From Streptomyces cyaneochromogenes (lineage in GTDB: Bacteria; Actinomycetota; Actinomycetes; Streptomycetales; Streptomycetaceae), in assembly GCF_003963535.1 (NCBI RefSeq), contig NZ_CP034539.1, positions 3,100,001 to 3,164,000 of the forward strand: DNA of 64,000 bases, given 5' to 3'. The position numbers and the translations under genes are program-made. Shown here piece after piece: positions 18,341 through 30,305 of this stretch (position 1 is the stretch's first letter; every line of letters starts with the position of its first letter). Under the pieces are notes generated by a model. That model ran no database searches. It had not been told where the DNA came from and worked only from the letters and a program-made list of their open reading frames with translations.

Positions 18341-19147
18341 ATGACGCACGCGATGTTGAAGGGGTCGAACGTCCCGCTCGAAGCCACGACGGTACGCGCC
18401 GTGCTGCGCTGGACGCCCGGGCAGGGGGTCCCGGATGTCGACGCCTCGGCTCTGCTCCTCGGCCCCGAAGGTCGTGTGCGTTCCGACGAGGACTTCGTCT
18501 TCTACAACCAGCCCCGGCACCCCTCGGGGAAGGTCTGGCGGCTCGGCAAGAAGCGGCTCGCCGAAGGTCTCACCGACACCATCCAGACAGATCTCGCCGG
18601 TGTCGAGTCCGGCGTCGGCCAGATTCTGCTGGTCGCTTCGGCGGACGGCGTCGCCTTCGACCGCGTACGGGATCTGCGCATCCTGCTGTACGACGCGACG
18701 GTCACCGACGGTGATCCGCTGGCGTACTTCGACATCAAGCCGGAAACAGGCCAGGAGACCGCCCTGATCTGCGGCGAGCTGTACCGCCGCGGCGAGGGCT
18801 GGAAGTTCCGCGCGCTCGGCGAGGGCTACTCCAACGGCCTCAAGGGCCTGGCCACGGACTTCGGTATCTCGGTGGACGAGTCGGACACCCTGGACGGCCC
18901 CGCCCCGGCCCCCGAGGTCTCCCAGCCGCTACCCCCCGAGCAGCCGACGACCACGGTCCCGCCCCAGCCGTCCTACGGCTACCCCCAGCAGCCCCCGCCG
19001 ACCCAGCCGGCCTACGGCTACCCCCAGCCCACCAGCCAGCCGGCCACGGCCCAGTCGGGCTACGGCTACCCGCCCCCGGTGACGGCGGCGGCACCGGCCT
19101 CGGAGTTCCGCCTGCCCCCACAGGGCCCGCAGTTCATCGGGCGGTGA
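18341..19147 (+). CDS. TerD family protein with YGYPQ-rich C-terminal tail
   Basis: A 268-residue protein. Residues 1-185 are a TerD domain ([56 protein letters not shown], and the family end [14 protein letters not shown]). The classical calcium-binding acidic loop of TerD ([13 protein letters not shown]) is not conserved, so this copy may have lost or changed metal binding. Residues about 190-268 are a disordered Pro/Gln/Tyr tail with three YGYPQ or YGYPP repeats, ending in [11 protein letters not shown]. It is divergent from the biosynthetic operon and convergent with the TerA-like gene. Confidence 0.88.
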   Translation: MTHAMLKGSNVPLEATTVRAVLRWTPGQGVPDVDASALLLGPEGRVRSDEDFVFYNQPRHPSGKVWRLGKKRLAEGLTDTIQTDLAGVESGVGQILLVASADGVAFDRVRDLRILLYDATVTDGDPLAYFDIKPETGQETALICGELYRRGEGWKFRALGEGYSNGLKGLATDFGISVDESDTLDGPAPAPEVSQPLPPEQPTTTVPPQPSYGYPQQPPPTQPAYGYPQPTSQPATAQSGYGYPPPVTAAAPASEFRLPPQGPQFIGR

Positions 19148-19183
19148 GGGACACGCCCTGCTGGGGTGCGGGACTGTAGGCGA

Positions 19184-19921
19184 CTACCTCTCCGCCTTGG
19201 TTTTGTATCCCCGGCCCCACTGCAACCCCCACCCGAACAACCGATCCAGCTCGGCCTGGAACCCGTAGACGAACTTCACCTCACGCCGCACCCAGAGCTC
19301 CCCCTTCACGTTCTCGATCATCACCACCGCACACGACCGAGCCTGCGGATGCCGCTCGTCGAGACCTATCTCGATCCGCGGCCCGTTGCTCGGATACAGG
19401 GTGACGATCGCGTGCGTACGGTCGAACGCCGGCGTCTGGTCATAGATGTACACAAAGACCAGCAGCCGCTTGATCTCCTCCCGGTGATCAAGGTTGACGT
19501 ACATCGTCTCCCCGGACGCCGACCCGAACCGGTCGTCCCCGCTGAGCTTCACGTACGGCGGCGAGTTCACGTCCCCGAGGAACCCGCCCAGCGGCTGCAC
19601 GACCCCCTTCGTCCCGTCGGCCAGCTCATACAGGCACCCGAGGTCGAGGTCCACGTTGACCATGCTCTGGCTGTGCCCGAGCACCTCCGGCGGTTTGAGC
19701 GCCTTGAAGGGATGCCGCAACAGGCTCTCCCGCTGTGAGCCCCCGATGTCCGACGTCCGCATCCGCCAGGCCAGGTTGACCCGGAGATGCCCGGTGGCCG
19801 CGCCCTGTTTGGTGAGCGAGACCCGGTCGTGCCGCTTCGTCAGCTCGATCGAGTTCGACGACGCGCTGCCCGAGTCGAACTCGGCCGCCCGGCCACGCCA
19901 GAGTCCGTCCAAGAAGCCCAT
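19184..19921 (-). CDS. TerA-like tellurium resistance family protein
   Basis: A 245-residue soluble protein. The core VNVDLDLGCLYELADGTKGVVQP with the following GDVNSPPYVKLSGDD and LLVFVYIYDQTPAFDRTHAIVTLYP matches the TerA/TerD superfamily fold. The ending GFQAELDRLFGWGLQWGRGYK is typical of actinobacterial homologues. It probably works in the membrane-associated Ter complex sensing metals or stress. The ATG opening MGFLDGLWRGR is preferred over a start six codons upstream. It is separated by about 120 bp from the DUF475 gene upstream on the same strand. Confidence 0.8.
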   Translation of the reverse strand: MGFLDGLWRGRAAEFDSGSASSNSIELTKRHDRVSLTKQGAATGHLRVNLAWRMRTSDIGGSQRESLLRHPFKALKPPEVLGHSQSMVNVDLDLGCLYELADGTKGVVQPLGGFLGDVNSPPYVKLSGDDRFGSASGETMYVNLDHREEIKRLLVFVYIYDQTPAFDRTHAIVTLYPSNGPRIEIGLDERHPQARSCAVVMIENVKGELWVRREVKFVYGFQAELDRLFGWGLQWGRGYKTKAER

Positions 19922-20045
19922 TCCGCCCCCACGTCCCACGAAAGAACCGCGTCCACCACGAAGGAACCACGGTCACCTGGAAAAACCGGCGGGGCGGCCG
20001 GAGCACCGGCCGCCCCGCACAGAGCGTTCCTCACCCGCAGGTGTG

Positions 20046-21194
20046 TCACACCCCGGACGAGACCTCAGTCTTCTCGTCCGAGGTCTCCGCTTTTCCCTCG
20101 GCGGCCGCCAGCGCGCGGTTGCGGCGGACCGAGGACCAGAAGGACCAGCCGATCAGGACGACACCGACCATGCCGGTGATGATCTCGTTGATCTCGTACT
20201 GGATGGTGACCAGCAGGATCATGGCGAGTGCGCCGATCGCGTAGTGCGCGCCGTGCTCCAGGTAGACGTAGTCGTCGAGGGTGCCCTGGCGCACGAGGTA
20301 CACGGTGAGCGACCGGACGTACATCGCGCCGATACCGAGGCCCAGCGCCATCAGGACGATGTCGTTGGTGATGGCGAAGGCGCCGATCACGCCGTCGAAG
20401 GAGAAGGACGCGTCCAGGACCTCCAGGTAGAGGAACATGAAGAACGCGGCCTTGCCGGCCAGGGCGACCGCGGAGCGGGGCTTACCGGCGCGCTCGGCCT
20501 CTTCCTCGGCCTCGTGCTCGCGCTCCTCCTCCTCTTCGAGCTTGTCCTCGAAGTAGCCGGAGAGACCGCCCACGATCATGTACGTGATCAGACCGGCGAT
20601 GCCGGAGAGCAGAACCGTCTCCGCCTTGTCAACATGGGCGCCACCGTGCTGGTGGGCGTTGGTCGCGAAGGTCAGCGCCGAGATCAGCAGGACGACCAGC
20701 GCGATGCAGACCGACAGCATGTCGACCTTGCCGAGCTTGGCCAGCGGGCGCTCCAGCCAGCCGAGCCACTTGATGTCCCGGTCCTCGAAGATGAAGTCGA
20801 GGAAGATCATCAGCAGGAACATGCCACCGAACGCGGCGATCGACGGGTGGGCGTCGGTGACGAGCTGCTGGTACTGGTCCTTGTCGTTGAGCGCGAGGTT
20901 GACCGCCTCGATCGGGCCCAGCTGCGCGCTGACCGCGACGATCACGACGGGGAAGACCAGTCGCATGCCGAAGACGGCGATCAGGATGCCGATGGTGAGG
21001 AAGATCTTCTGCCAGAAGGCATTCATCTTCTTCAGGATTCCGGCGTTGACCACCGCGTTGTCGAAGGACAGCGAGATCTCCAGGACAGAGAGGATCGCCA
21101 CGACGCCGAAGGCGGTCCACCCCCCGAAGAGGACCGCTGCGACGAGGCCGAGCGCGGTGACCGCGAACGACCAGCCGAAGGTTTTCAGAACCAC
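20046..21194 (-). CDS. DUF475 / TerC-like integral membrane protein
   Basis: A 382-residue protein with about eight to nine transmembrane helices. TerC-like signatures are present: ILSVLEISLSFDNAVVNAGIL in the first half, and YLEVLDASFSFDGVIGAFAIT in the second, each with the SFD aspartate that is expected to bind metal in the membrane. A cytosolic acidic insert (DKLEEEEEREHEAEEEAER) separates them. TerC relatives export manganese or load it onto secreted proteins. It lies between TerA-like and TerD genes, as the membrane part of the Ter system. No riboswitch was found upstream. Confidence 0.88.
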   Translation of the reverse strand: MVLKTFGWSFAVTALGLVAAVLFGGWTAFGVVAILSVLEISLSFDNAVVNAGILKKMNAFWQKIFLTIGILIAVFGMRLVFPVVIVAVSAQLGPIEAVNLALNDKDQYQQLVTDAHPSIAAFGGMFLLMIFLDFIFEDRDIKWLGWLERPLAKLGKVDMLSVCIALVVLLISALTFATNAHQHGGAHVDKAETVLLSGIAGLITYMIVGGLSGYFEDKLEEEEEREHEAEEEAERAGKPRSAVALAGKAAFFMFLYLEVLDASFSFDGVIGAFAITNDIVLMALGLGIGAMYVRSLTVYLVRQGTLDDYVYLEHGAHYAIGALAMILLVTIQYEINEIITGMVGVVLIGWSFWSSVRRNRALAAAEGKAETSDEKTEVSSGV

Positions 21195-21320
21195 TGGCTA
21201 CCCAATCCCTGTGTGTACGGGGCTCCCCCGCGCCGCACTCGGCTTTACGAACTTTTGAAGCCGAAGTCTAGTCGGCTCCCCTTCACGCCCCACCGGGCCC
21301 CGGCTTTTGCTCATATCGCG

Positions 21321-21896
21321 TTATGAGACGTTGACCCCGAAGTCCAGCGCGATGCCCCTCAGGCCCGACGCGTACCCCTGCCCCACCGCTCGGAACTTCC
21401 ATTCTCCCTGGTAGCGGTAGACCTCGCCGAAGATCATGGCGGTCTCCGTCGAGGCGTCCTCGCTCAGGTCGTAGCGGGCGAGTTCCTGGCCGTCGGCCTG
21501 GTTCACGACGCGGATGAACGCGTTGGAGACCTGACCGAAGGTCTGGCCGCGCTCGTCGGCCATATGGATGGAGACCGGGAAGACGATCTTGTCGCAGTGG
21601 GCCGGCACCTTGGAGAGATCGATCAGGAGCGACTCGTCGTCGCCGTCGCCCTCACCGGTGAGGTTGTCGCCGGTGTGCTCAACCGAGCCGTCCGGGCTCG
21701 TGAGCTGGTTGTAGAAGACGAACCACTCATCGCCCAGGACCCGTCCGCTGTTGCACATCAGGGCGCTGGCGTCGAGGTCGAAGTCGGCTCCGGTGGTGGA
21801 GCGTGCGTCCCAGCCGAGCCCGATCATCACCTGAGTGAGGTTGGGTGCGGCCTTGGACAGGGAGACGTTGCCCCCCTTGGCGAGCGTGACGCCCAT
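21321..21896 (-). CDS. terD: TerD family calcium-binding stress protein
   Basis: A 191-residue cytoplasmic protein with the full TerD pattern: [15 protein letters not shown] start, [10 protein letters not shown], the acidic calcium-binding loop [34 protein letters not shown] and [17 protein letters not shown] end. TerD proteins bind Ca2+ and underlie resistance to tellurite and other stresses; in Streptomyces they also affect differentiation. It is a close paralogue of the next gene upstream, with a strong hairpin in the gap between the two. Confidence 0.92.
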   Translation of the reverse strand: MGVTLAKGGNVSLSKAAPNLTQVMIGLGWDARSTTGADFDLDASALMCNSGRVLGDEWFVFYNQLTSPDGSVEHTGDNLTGEGDGDDESLLIDLSKVPAHCDKIVFPVSIHMADERGQTFGQVSNAFIRVVNQADGQELARYDLSEDASTETAMIFGEVYRYQGEWKFRAVGQGYASGLRGIALDFGVNVS

Positions 21897-21939
21897 GAAT
21901 GGTCCTCCCCAGGTTGTACTTCTTTGGTTGTCCTGCGCA

Positions 21940-21972
21940 TCCGGCGCCGCACCCAAACGGTGCGGCGCCGGA
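21940..21972 (-). terminator. hairpin between the two terD paralogues
   Basis: Perfect 14-bp arms (tccggcgccgcacc and its complement) enclose a 5-nt loop (caaac). It lies after the stop of the upstream terD and 44 bp before the start of the downstream one. It is a likely terminator or processing site that would let the two copies differ in level; no U run follows. Confidence 0.7.
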
Positions 21973-22017
21973 CTCAGCCAGTGGCGTCCTGGACCTTCAC
22001 TCCTGGGGTGAAGGAAC

Positions 22018-22593
22018 TCAGACGTTCACACCGAAGTCCTGCGCGATGCCGCGCAGACCCGAGGCGTAGCCCTGGCCGATGGCGCGGAACTTCCACTCCG
22101 CGCCGTGCCGGTACAGCTCGCCGAAGACCATCGCGGTCTCGGTGGAGGCGTCCTCCGAGAGGTCGTAGCGCGCGATCTCGGCGCCACCGGCCTGGTTCAC
22201 GACACGGATGAACGCGTTGCGGACCTGGCCGAAGGACTGCTGACGGTTCTCGGCGTCGTAGATCGACACCGGGAAGACGATCTTCTCGACGTCCGCCGGG
22301 ACGCTCGCGAGGTTGATCTTGATCTGCTCGTCGTCGCCCTCGCCCTCACCGGTGAGGTTGTCACCGGTGTGCTCGACGGAGCCGTCGGCGCTCTTGAGGT
22401 TGTTGAAGAAGACGAAGTTCGCGTCGCTGCCGACCTTGCCCTCCGGGTTCAGCAGCAGCGCGCTGGCGTCCAGGTCGAAGTCGGTGCCGGTCGTGGTGCG
22501 GATGTCCCACCCCAGACCGACGATGACCGCGGTCAGACCGGGCGCTTCCTTACTCAGTGATACGTTGCCGCCCTTGCTGAGGCTGACTCCCAC
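22018..22593 (-). CDS. terD: TerD family calcium-binding stress protein, second copy
   Basis: A 191-residue paralogue of the neighbouring TerD. It has [49 protein letters not shown] and [21 protein letters not shown]. The Ca2+-binding acidic clusters are intact. Differences between the copies are spread over the whole length, so this is an old duplication. It is first in the direction of transcription, and its own promoter should lie in the 148-bp gap towards the peroxiredoxin gene. Confidence 0.92.
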   Translation of the reverse strand: MGVSLSKGGNVSLSKEAPGLTAVIVGLGWDIRTTTGTDFDLDASALLLNPEGKVGSDANFVFFNNLKSADGSVEHTGDNLTGEGEGDDEQIKINLASVPADVEKIVFPVSIYDAENRQQSFGQVRNAFIRVVNQAGGAEIARYDLSEDASTETAMVFGELYRHGAEWKFRAIGQGYASGLRGIAQDFGVNV

Positions 22594-22741
22594 GAGTCCT
22601 CCATTGGTGTCCAGGGGCGGGGAGCCCCGCCGTGCGTTTGATATCGGATCAACGAGTCGATCCTAGTGACGGGTTCCCGTAGCACGCAGGCCTTGGTGCC
22701 GAAGAATCACAGGTGTCGGGCACCAGAGGGGTCGGACGGGA

Positions 22742-23200
22742 TCAGAGGGTGTCAAGCGCCTTGACGTACTCGCCCAGATCGCGCGCGTCCGGCAGGGCGT
22801 TGACGACCGTCCAGCGCACGACGCCCTCCTTGTCGATGACGAAGGTGCCGCGCACCGCGCAGCCCTTGTCCTCGGCGAAGACGCCGTAGGCACGGCTGAC
22901 CTCGCCGTGCGGCCAGAAGTCGCTGAGCAGCGGGTACTCCAGGCCCTCCTGCTCGGCGAAGACGCGCAGGGTGTGGATGGAGTCGTTGGAGACGGCGAGC
23001 ACCTGGGTGTCGCGGTCGGAGAACTGCGGCAGGTTGTCGCGCACCTCGCACAGCTCACCGGTGCACACGCCGGTGAAGGCGAAGGGGTAGAAGAGCAGGA
23101 CGACGTTCTTGGAGCCGCGGAAGTCGGAGAGCTTCACGGTGGCGCCGTGGTTGTCCTTGAGCTCGAAGTCGGGGGCCTTGTCGCCGACCTGGATCGCCAT
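22742..23200 (-). CDS. ahpE: AhpE-type peroxiredoxin
   Basis: A 152-residue thiol peroxidase. The peroxidatic site reads [12 protein letters not shown], with Pro 39, Thr 43 and Cys 46 forming the PxxxTxxC motif. A second cysteine at 51 is close in sequence and is not the usual resolving position, so the enzyme is probably of the one-cysteine AhpE type, reduced by mycothiol/mycoredoxin in actinobacteria. The ATG for [14 protein letters not shown] is the family start. The order ahpE, DUF3052, aceE is the same as in mycobacteria, which supports the assignment. Confidence 0.88.
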   Translation of the reverse strand: MAIQVGDKAPDFELKDNHGATVKLSDFRGSKNVVLLFYPFAFTGVCTGELCEVRDNLPQFSDRDTQVLAVSNDSIHTLRVFAEQEGLEYPLLSDFWPHGEVSRAYGVFAEDKGCAVRGTFVIDKEGVVRWTVVNALPDARDLGEYVKALDTL

Positions 23201-23317
23201 CGCGTGGATGTCCCTTCGGTGGGGCTGTTCGGGTGGCTCCCACCCTATGCAGCGACCACCGCGGCCCGTGCAGGAGGCCGGGCCGGGCCTGTCGGCCCGG
23301 CCCGGCACCGCCACCGG

Positions 23318-23749
23318 TTACTTCTTGGACTTGGCGGCCTTGGGCGTCACCAGACGGCTGCCGCTCCAGTCCTTGCCGACGCTGACGCTCTTGGACGCCG
23401 ACAGCCCCGCCGTGGTCGCGGCTTCCGAGATGTCGCTGGGCTCCACGTAGCCGTCACGGCCGGTCTTCGGCGTGAGAAGCAGGATCGAGCCGCCCTCTTC
23501 GATGTACGTGGTGGCATCCACCAGCGCATCCGTCAGGTCGCCGTCCTCGTCGCGGAACCAGAGCACCACGGCATCGGCGACGTCGTCGTAGTCCTCATCC
23601 ACGAGCTCGCTGCCTACGACTTCCTCAATGGCCTCGCGGAGTTCCTGGTCTACGTCGTCGTCGTAGCCGATCTCCTGGACCACCTGCTCGGGCTGGAACC
23701 CCAGCCTCACGGCAGGGCTCGTCTCCGCGTGGTCCGCGGTCGCGCTCAC
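23318..23749 (-). CDS. DUF3052 family protein
   Basis: A 143-residue acidic protein. LGFQPEQVVQEIGYDDDVDQ, DEDYDDVADAVVLWFRDEDGDL and ILLLTPKTGRDGYVEPSDI are the family landmarks, followed by a basic end (TPKAAKSKK). Its place between ahpE and a divergent aceE is conserved across actinobacteria, including Mycobacterium tuberculosis, but the function is unknown. GTG is the start, with GGAGG six bases upstream. It precedes ahpE by about 120 bp on the same strand. Confidence 0.88.
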   Translation of the reverse strand: MSATADHAETSPAVRLGFQPEQVVQEIGYDDDVDQELREAIEEVVGSELVDEDYDDVADAVVLWFRDEDGDLTDALVDATTYIEEGGSILLLTPKTGRDGYVEPSDISEAATTAGLSASKSVSVGKDWSGSRLVTPKAAKSKK

Positions 23750-24112
23750 GGGTTGCCTCCTGATCATGTCTTGGGAATAACTCAGCCACGCGCGTGCGCG
23801 AAGCATTGGCCGTAGTCCACACGGGCGGGACGGATCGCGCAAGTACCCGGCCGTCCAGACCGCCGAAACGGTGACGATCCTGAACGTGTCACCGCAACTC
23901 CAGGCACACCCTCATCGTCTCAAGGTGACGCGCACCACACCAATCTGCCCCCTTTGTGAGTTTGGGAACCATGCGTGGGCACTCAGCCGTTTACCAGACC
24001 CACGGTTACCCCACAGTAGAGATGACGTTTGGTCCCCCGAGGTACACGATGGGGAGCGGTGCAGGCACTGAGAAACCCCAGAAACACAGCCCTCTGACAG
24101 GTAAGGAACAGC
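23750..24112. other. 363-bp divergent intergenic region upstream of aceE
   Basis: No gene was seen here. The region must hold the aceE promoter on one strand and the DUF3052 promoter on the other. A GTGGG/CCCAC inverted pair flanks the sequence cactcagccgtttaccaga around 23974-24003, but no known operator consensus was recognised. Confidence 0.4.
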
Positions 24113-26860
<2,748 letters not shown>

Positions 26861-26885
26861 CGTCCACCGGCGTCAACGACCGGAT

Positions 26886-26936
26886 GGGGTGGTGTGCCCG
26901 TGGGTGAGCGACGTGACCTGCGGGATACACCACCCC
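26886..26936 (+). terminator. probable terminator after aceE
   Basis: Ten-bp perfect arms (ggggtggtgt and acaccacccc) with a 31-nt loop containing partial pairing are followed by ttcacattt, about 25 bp past the aceE stop codon. It could equally shape the leader of the ion channel gene. Confidence 0.55.
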
Positions 26937-26959
26937 TTCACATTTCCTACGATGCGGCC

Positions 26960-27721
26960 ATGAAGGAAGCTCCCGTACAAGTCCGTTGGGAACGGCGCAC
27001 CCAGCGGCCACTGTTCGGTCTGGCTCTGGCGTTCGCCGTGGCCTACGCCGTGCCGATCGTCGACCCGGACGCGAGCCCTGAGGTGGTGTCCGCGTGCCTC
27101 TCGGTGGAGTGGGTGGTGTGGGGCGCGTTCGCGCTGGACTACGTCATCCGGCTCGTCCTCGCCGAGCGGCGGGCGGAGTTCGTGCGCGGCCACTGGCTCG
27201 ACCTGGCCGCGGTGGTGCTGCCGCTGGTGCAGCCGCTGCGGTTGCTGCGGCTCGTGTCCACGCTGCTGCTCGTCGGGCAGCGGGCGCGGATGGCGTCGCA
27301 GGTGCGGCTGACGACGTATGTCGCCGGTTCGGTGGTCGGGTTGCTGATGTTCGGGTCGCTGGCGGTGCTGTCCGTCGAGCGGGACTCGCCGAACGGGAAC
27401 ATCAAGACGCTGGGTGACGCGGTGTGGTGGTCGTTCACGACGATGACGACCGTCGGGTACGGCGATCACGCGCCGACCACGGGTGTGGGGCGGATGCTCG
27501 CGGTGGGGCTGATGCTCTCGGGGATCGCGCTGCTGGGTGTGGTGACCGCGAACATCGCCGCGTGGTTCATAGCGCGGTTCGAGATGGACGACGTGGAGGA
27601 GCGACGCCAGACGGAGGCGATACGGGTACTGACGGAGGAGGTGCGGGCCCTGCGGGCGGAGGTCGCTTCGCTGTCGGGGACGGGGTTGCCGGGCCAGGTC
27701 GGCGAGGAGAAGGTGCGTTAG
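26960..27721 (+). CDS. voltage-gated-like potassium channel
   Basis: A 253-residue membrane protein with about six helices. The selectivity filter TTVGYGD lies at residues 163-169 between two hydrophobic helices, with the pore helix WWSFTTMT before it. An arginine-spaced segment (PLRLLRLVSTLLLVGQRAR) resembles a degenerate S4 voltage sensor, so a Kv-type ancestry is likely. The C terminus forms a short coiled coil (EERRQTEAIRVLTEEVRALRAEV, abridged here) suited to tetramer assembly. The ATG start lacks a clear ribosome-binding site; a GTG 22 codons upstream is possible. Confidence 0.85.
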   Translation: MKEAPVQVRWERRTQRPLFGLALAFAVAYAVPIVDPDASPEVVSACLSVEWVVWGAFALDYVIRLVLAERRAEFVRGHWLDLAAVVLPLVQPLRLLRLVSTLLLVGQRARMASQVRLTTYVAGSVVGLLMFGSLAVLSVERDSPNGNIKTLGDAVWWSFTTMTTVGYGDHAPTTGVGRMLAVGLMLSGIALLGVVTANIAAWFIARFEMDDVEERRQTEAIRVLTEEVRALRAEVASLSGTGLPGQVGEEKVR

Positions 27722-27729
27722 CCGGCTGA

Positions 27730-27910
27730 TTCGTAGGTGTGCGGCGTGGGTGCGGGCGTCGGGGGTTCTTCGCCCCCGCCGCCCCTATCCCGTCCCGTCC
27801 CCGGGGGCTGCCGCCCCCGGACCCCCGCTTCGGCCCGAAAGGGGCCTCGTCCTCAAACGCCGGACGGGCTGAAATGCCCCGAGGGGCGCGGGGAACTGCG
27901 CGACCAGCCA
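27730..27910. repeat. interspersed repeat copy 5 (unit C forward plus unit A reverse)
   Basis: After the channel gene the sequence ttcgtaggtg...gtgcgggcgtcggggg leads into unit C (ccccgggggctgccgccccc, then ctcgtcctcaaacgccggac and gggctga), followed by reversed unit A (ggggcgcggggaactgcgcg). The same unit C, with the same ttcgtagg boundary, follows a gene near 51,960. It lies at the 3' end of one gene and faces the convergent MFS gene. Confidence 0.8.
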
Positions 27911-27992
27911 CCCCACGCCCTGCGGTCCGCAGCCGGTCCGGGCCCCTACGGCGCAGCCGCACCCGCCCAGCCGGCCGCAGGCCATCCGCAGG

Positions 27993-29612
27993 CTAGATGT
28001 GCGCGGCGCCCGCGCCCGCCTCCGCGTTCTCGCCCCGCTTGGTGAGGAAGGCCACGAAGACCGCCACGACCGCCACCCCCGCGGCGACCAGCGACGCCAG
28101 GCTCATGCCCGAGATGAACGTGTCGTGCGCGACGTCCGTGATCTTCGCCGCGATGGCGTCCGGGGTGCCCGGAGCCAAGGGGGCCACGCCCACCTGGACC
28201 GCCTCGGAGGCCTGGGCCTCCTGGGCCGCCGTCAGCGGCGGAAGCCCCGCGGACGTCCAGTTGCCGGCGAGGTCGCTGTCGACCTTGGAGGCCATCACGG
28301 CGCCCAGGACGGCCGTACCGAGGCTGCCGCCGATCTGCATCGCGGCCTGCTGAAGACCGCCGGCCACACCGGAGAGCTCCATCGGCGCGTTGCCGACGAT
28401 GACCTCCGTGGCGCCGACCATGACCGGTGCGAGGCCGAGGCCGAGCAGGGCGAACCAGAGCGACATGATGCCGCTGCCCGTGTCCGTCTCAAGCGTGGAC
28501 ATGCCGTACATGGCGATCGCGGTGGCCGCCATACCGCCCGCCAGCGGGACACGCGGGCCCAGCTTGGTGATCATCGCACCAGCGAGCGGGGAGCCGACGA
28601 TCATCATGCCGGTGAGGGGCAGGAGGTGCAGACCCGCGTCGATCGGGCTCATGCCGTGGACGTTCTGGAGGTAGAACGTCACGAAGAACAGGCCGCCCAT
28701 GAAGGCGATGGCCATCAGGACCATCAGCACGACGCCCGCGGAGAGCGGGACCGAACGGAACAGCGCGAGCGGGATCAGCGGCTCCTTCACCTTCGTCTCC
28801 CAGAAGGCGAAGAGCGCGAAGCCCAGTACCGACCCGGCTATGAACAGCCACGTCCGACCGGAGCCCCAGCCCCACTCCGGGGCCTTGATCAGGGCCCAGA
28901 CCAGGCAGAACATCGCGGCCGACAGCAGGGCTATGCCCAGGACGTCGAAGGAGCGCGGGGCGTTCTCGGCACGGTGGTCGAGCAGGATCAGCACGCCGAG
29001 GACGACGGCGAGGATGCCGACCGGCACGTTGATGAAGAACACCGACTGCCAGTTGACGTGCTCGACGAGGACGCCGCCGAGGATCGGGCCGCCCGCGGTG
29101 GACGCGCCGATGACCATGCCCCAGATACCGATGGCCATGTTGAGCTTCTCGGCCGGGAAGGTCGCCCGCAGCAGGCCGAGCGCGGCCGGCATCAGCAGCG
29201 CGCCGAACAGGCCCTGGAAGACGCGGAAGACGACGACCGCGGCGATGCTGCTGGACAGCCCGATCGCACCGGAGGCGGCGGCGAAGCCGACCACGCCGAT
29301 CAGGAAGGTCTGGCGGTGCCCGAACCGGTCGCCGAGCTTGCCGGCGGTGATCAGGGCGACGGCCAGGGCGAGGAAGTAGCCGTTGGTGATCCACTGCACC
29401 TCGGCGAAGGTGGCGCCGAGGTCCTTCTGGATCGCCGGGTTGGCGATGGCCACGATGGTGCCGTCGAGGGCCACCATCATGACCCCCACTGCGACGGTGA
29501 TCAGGGTGAACCAAGGGTGGCCGCGCAGGCCCTTGGCCGGCGCCGCGTCCGACGGAGCTGCCGGCGCCTTGCCCCCCGACCCCGTCGTTTCGATGGTGGT
29601 CTGACTAGTCAT
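27993..29612 (-). CDS. MFS drug exporter, DHA2 (EmrB/QacA) family
   Basis: A 539-residue protein with 14 predicted transmembrane helices. Family signs are VGVMMVALDGTIVAIANPAI (motif D1 in helix 1), GKLGDRFGHRQTFLIG (motif A), RVFQGLFGALLMPAALG (motif B) and GASTAGGPILGGVLVEHVNW (antiporter motif C). It is a proton-driven exporter of toxic, hydrophobic or antibiotic compounds. It is transcribed divergently from a TetR regulator 66 bp away, which almost certainly represses it. The start ATG is the one opening MTSQTTIETTG. Confidence 0.93.
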   Translation of the reverse strand: MTSQTTIETTGSGGKAPAAPSDAAPAKGLRGHPWFTLITVAVGVMMVALDGTIVAIANPAIQKDLGATFAEVQWITNGYFLALAVALITAGKLGDRFGHRQTFLIGVVGFAAASGAIGLSSSIAAVVVFRVFQGLFGALLMPAALGLLRATFPAEKLNMAIGIWGMVIGASTAGGPILGGVLVEHVNWQSVFFINVPVGILAVVLGVLILLDHRAENAPRSFDVLGIALLSAAMFCLVWALIKAPEWGWGSGRTWLFIAGSVLGFALFAFWETKVKEPLIPLALFRSVPLSAGVVLMVLMAIAFMGGLFFVTFYLQNVHGMSPIDAGLHLLPLTGMMIVGSPLAGAMITKLGPRVPLAGGMAATAIAMYGMSTLETDTGSGIMSLWFALLGLGLAPVMVGATEVIVGNAPMELSGVAGGLQQAAMQIGGSLGTAVLGAVMASKVDSDLAGNWTSAGLPPLTAAQEAQASEAVQVGVAPLAPGTPDAIAAKITDVAHDTFISGMSLASLVAAGVAVVAVFVAFLTKRGENAEAGAGAAHI

Positions 29613-29640
29613 GCGTTCGAGGCTAATGACAGCCGCTGAC

Positions 29641-29656
29641 AATTGACAAACCAATT
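29641..29656. promoter_or_regulatory. candidate TetR operator between MFS and tetR genes
   Basis: The 66-bp gap holds AATTG-acaaac-CAATT, a perfect 5-bp inverted pair, within an unusually AT-rich stretch, and four copies of TGACA. AT-rich DNA here marks the overlapping promoters. It is the only dyad in the gap, so it is the best candidate for the regulator's binding site. Confidence 0.45.
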
Positions 29657-29678
29657 CACAAGTCGGTAACTGACACCT

Positions 29679-30305
29679 ATGGAAACACTGCGCGAACGCA
29701 AGAAGCAGCGCACCCGGGACGCGCTGCTGCGCACCGCGCTGGAGCTCTTCACCACCCAGGGCTACGAGCAGACCACCGTCGACGACATCGCCGGCGCCGT
29801 CGACGTCTCGCAGCGCACCTTCTTCCGCTACTTCGCCGGCAAGGAGGAGGCCGCCCTCGCGCTGCAGGACATCACGGTCGAGCACTTCCTGGAGGCGGTG
29901 CGCGAGCGCCCGCCGCACGAGGCGCCGATGGAGGCGCTGCGACAGGCCGTGCTGGAGGGCTGGGACACGCTCAACGAGGTGGTCGAGGCCGTCGTACCGA
30001 TCGCGCTGTATCTGCGCATGTACCGGGTGATCGAGTCGACACCGGTCCTGCTCGCCGCCCATCTGCGGCGCTCGGCGGAGATCGAGGAGGCGATCGCGGG
30101 TATCCTCGCCGAGCGCGAAGGTGTCGACGTCGACGCCGATCCGCGGCCCCGGCTGGCGGTCGCCGTCTTCGGCGGGGTGATGCGCCTGACGGAGCGTCAG
30201 TGGAGCACGGGCGAGGACTTCAGTCTCGACGCCATGCGGGCGTTGGCCGTCTCACATCTCGAACAGGTGGGCCCCGCACTCAGCGAGAGCTGGCGAACAC
30301 GCTGA
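29679..30305 (+). CDS. TetR family transcriptional regulator
   Basis: A 208-residue repressor. The N-terminal helix-turn-helix is clear: RTRDALLRTALELFTTQGYEQTT, DDIAGAVDVSQRTFFRYFAGKEE (each abridged). The C-terminal ligand domain ends with an MftR/actinobacterial-type pattern (AVFGGVMRLTERQW). It lies divergent from the MFS exporter and is its likely local repressor, released by an exported compound. The inducer is unknown. Confidence 0.9.
   Translation: METLRERKKQRTRDALLRTALELFTTQGYEQTTVDDIAGAVDVSQRTFFRYFAGKEEAALALQDITVEHFLEAVRERPPHEAPMEALRQAVLEGWDTLNEVVEAVVPIALYLRMYRVIESTPVLLAAHLRRSAEIEEAIAGILAEREGVDVDADPRPRLAVAVFGGVMRLTERQWSTGEDFSLDAMRALAVSHLEQVGPALSESWRTR

Noticed and set aside
21195..21320. 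A manganese riboswitch upstream of the DUF475/TerC-like gene
   Set aside because: TerC relatives are often so controlled, but neither GGGGAGUAG nor GCGAGACC is present in this gap.
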